Translations under genes and position numbers: made by a program
Notes under the pieces: generated by a model
Databases searched by the model: none
What the model was told of the DNA's origin: nothing
The model's input: only the letters and a program-made list of their open reading frames with translations
From: Larix sibirica
Lineage: Eukaryota; Streptophyta; Pinopsida; Pinales; Pinaceae
Direction: 5' to 3'
Assembly (NCBI GenBank): GCA_004151065.3
Contig: NWUY0300003815.1
Coordinates: 23,673 to 45,044, forward strand
DNA length: 21,372 bases
Part shown: one piece after another, positions 18,747 to 21,372 of the stretch
Layout of the letters: every line of letters starts with the position of its first letter
Position numbering within the stretch: the stretch's first letter is position 1

Positions 18747-19670
18747 GTTACAAATTGGATTAGAAATCCAAAGAAGAGAACTAGGGGAGTCTCCCCTATC
18801 TGGTCTGGCTTCATTAAAGTTTATAATTGGATGGAAAAAGACCTCTCATGAAGGGTTTGGAATGGTAAAGAAATTATTGTTGGCATCGACCCAATTTTGG
18901 GTTTAGAAGAAGATTACTCGCTTTCAAATGATATCATTAACACAATGCAGTGATTTGATCTTTCCACACTCGACAAAATAAAGAGAACCAAAACTAATTC
19001 CAGCCAATCCTATTGGCTCAGCGCAATGGAATTGGGTTTCACCGGTGGTGCTATTGCAGAATGGGATAACTATATCAAAAAGCTAAATTCTTCAGGATGC
19101 CAACTGTCTATGGAAAAGGATAATTTAATCTGGAATGAAAACAAAGCTACTGGAATGGTGACTGCGAAACTTGCATATAAGGATATCATTAATAGTTTGT
19201 GTAATTTCCCACAAAATTGGTGGTATAAGAAATTGTGGCAGTGGAAGATCCCTTTAAAAATAAAGTGTTTTATGTGGCATGCTCTTTAGGGTGGGCTGAA
19301 AACATGGGATATAAATTGGTTAAAAAGGGATGGTTGGGCCCAAGTATATGTTTCTTTGCAAAAGCAGTCTGGGACAACAAATCACATACCGGTGGAATGT
19401 GGTTATACTAGAGCCATGTGGAATTCGATTATAAAACATCTCAGTTTAGATATGCAGTGGGGTATCGAGAATTTTGACCTGTGTGCCCTCAATTGGTACA
19501 TGAAGTGCAATGGATTCCCTTACCTGCCAGCGGTGATCTCTTGGGATATTTGGCTCACAAGAAATGAAGCTATATTTGAAAATATGATTCCCCACTCGTT
19601 GAGAACTTTCAACAGAATTCTACTGGTGATTAAAGATCATTGCTCAAATATTGTTGAGATGAAGTAAAAA
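18747..19670 (+). pseudogene. LINE B ORF2 C-terminal region with eroded zinc segment
   Basis: This continues the RT frame past a TAA (18744), TGAs at 18849 and 18951, and a TAG at 19287. WWYKKLWQWKIPLKIKCFMWHAL (about 19219-19286) is the hallmark stretch before the zinc finger. The finger itself (about 19330-19400) is scrambled: the first cysteines appear in neighbouring frames (GPSIC, then LCKSSL), while TTNH..VECGYTRAMWN is in the main frame, so small indels have cancelled each other. ISWDIWLTRNEAIFE (about 19535-19580) is the linker before RNase H. A TAA at 19665 precedes that domain. Confidence 0.75.
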
Positions 19671-20153
19671 AATGTTAGTTCCTTCAGTTTTCATCATTAT
19701 AGACCTATAGCTTTTTTTGATGGGGATGCTACTAACGATTTATATGTTGCGGGAGGAGTTATTTATTTAAACAAGGACCATTATTTCACTCTGAAGATGA
19801 ACTATGGAAGGGGCTCAAATATGAAGTCTGAGTTACTGGCTCTCTGGTGTGTTCTTAAAGTTACAAATATGTTTTGTCTTCGTGAGTTTGCAGTCTATGG
19901 GGACTCAAGAGTGACTATAAAATGGGATCGTGGGGAGTATAACTTAAATTTTATAACTCTTTATCAGTGGTGCCGCGGGATAAAGGAGGAAATTCATCTC
20001 TTCAGTGATATCTCCCTTGATCATGTATATCGTCAACACAACACGATGGCAGATTCGCTTTCCAAAGAAGCTTATGACGGCGAGGAGGGGGTTATTTTTT
20101 GGGAGGAATTTCAGGACTTACAGGTTATAGTTGGGCTCTATCAGAATTTTTGA
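19671..20153 (+). pseudogene. LINE B RNase H remnant
   Basis: FFDGDATND (Asp about 19719), SELLALWCVL (Glu about 19830), VYGDSRVTIKW (Asp about 19902) and NTMADSLSKEA (Asp about 20052) supply all four catalytic acids. The domain is uninterrupted, in the same frame as the RT thumb 1.3 kb upstream, and ends at the TGA at 20151-20153. It is the best-preserved domain of LINE B. The downstream residues are a C-terminal tail typical of plant L1 ORF2. Confidence 0.85.
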
Positions 20154-20367
20154 CTTTTAAGTATATTGTCTTATGTATTTTGCTTTGACGATGTGTTTTT
20201 TTTTGGAAGAGGGATGGCTAATTTTATACTTGTTTTGATGAGAAGAAGGATTGAAGCATATTCTTGAATACAATTCTGTTTACAGACTTAAACAGTTTGT
20301 ACTATTTGATTCACCTATGAATAACAATTTTATTTTATTTTATTTTTATTTTTATTTTTAAAAAAAA
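20154..20367 (+). other. LINE B 3' UTR, TTTTA-type repeat and A-tail
   Basis: About 170 bases of UTR follow the ORF2 stop. Then comes a TTTTA/TTTTTA simple repeat (about 20328-20360) running into eight A (20360-20367). The following TTCTAAAGTAATAC is taken as flank. The element end is placed here because similarity to LINE features ceases. Confidence 0.55.
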
Positions 20368-20958
20368 TTCTAAAGTAATACAATGCATACTAAGAGATTT
20401 CAAAATATTGTAAGATCTATTGTGACAAACTGTTCCATTGGAATATCCACGATTGTTTACAAATCAAATAGCAACATAAAGAAGCAAATAAATAAAGGGG
20501 AAATTGGACACAAAAGCTTGGATTATACTTGCAAATTTAAGGAATGAAGGAATATGTCTCTAGTGAACCCCACAAATTGGTTGATATATATATATATATA
20601 GTGTGTGTGTGTGTGTGTGTGTGTGCACGCGTGCACGTGTGCAAAAAGGGGAAAATGTCTATTTATATCAATAGAGTGACAAAAATACTAACAAAGACAT
20701 TACTTAAAGCAAAAGTCATCAATAATAGTCATTAGGCCTTAAATATATAAAAATGTTTCCTTACAAATATAACATTATTACAAAATCATGAACAACTACA
20801 CAAAATAGCTCATGTACATATAGTTTAAGATCTACTATGCATGTTGTGGTTATTTACACAACATTCCCTCGCTCTTAAAAATAATTTTACCTCCTTGTTG
20901 AGAATCCAAGCAATAAGAACCACTGCTAAAACATCATTGGAAAAATTGAAAAATGTGT
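20368..20958. other. Unassigned AT-rich DNA
   Basis: No gene, coding motif or clear element end is visible, apart from the microsatellite at 20584-20642. The small ORF across the microsatellite (20544-20735) simply translates the repeat. Confidence 0.6.
20584..20642. repeat. Compound microsatellite (TA)n(GT)n followed by GCAC/GTGC tract
   Basis: About eight TA units run directly into twelve GT units (20601-20624) and then GCACGCGTGCACGTGTGC. Nearly the whole 59-base stretch alternates purine and pyrimidine, and the last part is close to self-complementary. Confidence 0.95.
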
Positions 20959-21199
20959 TGTTAGATAACAATAAAGAAAGAAAATAAGAACATGAAAATA
21001 AATAAAGTCAAGAAGTGGCAAAAAAGGCAAGAGGCAAATTCAATTGCATATACGCAAATCAATTACATTTACCCTTAACCACCTATAACTGTAAACCGCA
21101 TAACGGTCCTCATGACTGAGTGCATAATAACTTAGACATTATATCCCAAGATGCACATTAGGTGGTATAGGACTTAGGATTAAGAGAATAATGCTAACA
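20959..21199 (-). mobile_element. Short LTR of a minus-strand, probably copia-like element (3' LTR)
   Basis: The 241-bp block reads TGTTAGATAACA...AATAATGCTAACA on the plus strand, that is TG...CA with six-base inverted ends TGTTAG/CTAACA. Right of it, at 21200-21210, the minus strand shows a G-rich run (AAGGGGGGGGAT) that ends directly at the LTR start, as a polypurine tract does before a 3' LTR. This makes the element minus-strand, with its interior beyond the right window edge. Small LTR size suggests Ty1/copia. No tRNA site is seen, as expected for a 3' LTR. It is a different family from the 915-1196 LTR. Confidence 0.5.
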
Positions 21200-21372
21200 A
21201 TCCCCCCCCTTAATCATAAGTCCATATTGGCCAGCTAGCAACAAACACTAGCACAAAAGTTGATATCATGTCCAAGTATTCAACCTATAACCCATGGTCT
21301 GAAACCTCATGAGCATCAATGAAGATTCGCTTTAAAAACTACCAAAAGTGGATGTTGAAACCAAGTCTAGAA
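21200..21372 (-). other. Polypurine tract and 3' interior of the right-edge LTR element
   Basis: The minus-strand polypurine tract lies at about 21200-21210. The remaining 160 bases to the window edge would be the 3' untranslated interior. No protein motif is recognisable in this short piece. Confidence 0.4.

Larger units (their letters stand above)
15533..20367 (+). mobile_element. LINE B: L1-type retrotransposon with ORF1 tail, ORF2 and 3' end
   Basis: The plus-strand order is an ORF1 C-terminal piece, endonuclease, RT, eroded zf-RVT segment, RNase H, 3' UTR, TTTTA-type repeat and an 8-base A-tail (20360-20367). It belongs to the same clade as LINE A but to a different subfamily: aligned RT residues differ widely (for example DGFKYLGYFLKPN against DGLKYLGFILKPN, with little conservation around it). 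It lies head-to-head with LINE A. Stops and at least four frameshifts make it non-functional. No convincing target duplication was found (flank TTCTAAAGTAATAC against AATCTAAAATACTTC). Confidence 0.9.

Noticed and set aside
1-21372. Host gene, tRNA, rRNA or CRISPR array
   Set aside because: No cloverleaf boxes, rRNA-like stretches, regularly spaced repeats or intact exon-like coding sequence were seen; all coding similarity is explained by retroelements.

Overview
This window is plant nuclear intergenic DNA: AT-rich, with no intact host gene and packed with decayed, nested retrotransposons. Plant origin is supported by L1-type LINEs whose ORF2 ends in an RNase H domain after a zinc-finger (zf-RVT) segment, by a Ty3/gypsy element with an initiator-tRNA-Met-like primer site, and by copia-type LTR remnants. 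Long LTRs and old, heavily mutated copies would fit a large genome such as a gymnosperm, but that is inference.

Layout. 1-849: 3' end of a poly(A)-tailed retroelement with a coiled-coil-like ORF, inserted into a minus-strand copia-like LTR and primer-binding site (891-1196). 1197-3293: non-coding DNA with a 60-bp tandem duplication and degenerate repeats, probably partly the 5' LTR of the next element. 3294-10705: one old Ty3/gypsy element (PBS, gag, protease, reverse transcriptase, RNase H, start of integrase) read on the plus strand. It is cut three times by TG...CA blocks that look like solo LTRs: in gag (3918-5519), between protease and RT (6468-7681), and at the RNase H/integrase boundary (9206-10385). 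Gypsy coding similarity resumes after each block. The second and third blocks appear to be opposite-orientation copies of one LTR family.

10706-15012: LINE A (minus strand), sitting in the gypsy integrase; ORF2 only, with endonuclease, RT, zinc finger, RNase H and a short A-tail. Its upstream end coincides with the only ambiguous base (N, 15013), after which the sequence switches to a copia-like LTR/PBS fragment rather than back to gypsy integrase. 15533-20367: LINE B (plus strand), a different L1 subfamily with an ORF1 tail, ORF2 and 3' tail, head-to-head with LINE A. 20368-20958: unassigned AT-rich DNA with a TA/GT/GCAC microsatellite. 20959-21199: short LTR of a minus-strand, probably copia-like element whose polypurine tract and interior run off the right edge.

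All coding regions are pseudogenes. Nothing here indicates a new functional system. The value lies in the insertion stratigraphy, the deamination-like decay and the suspicious junction at 15013. Domain calls come from reading motifs by eye; no database search was possible.
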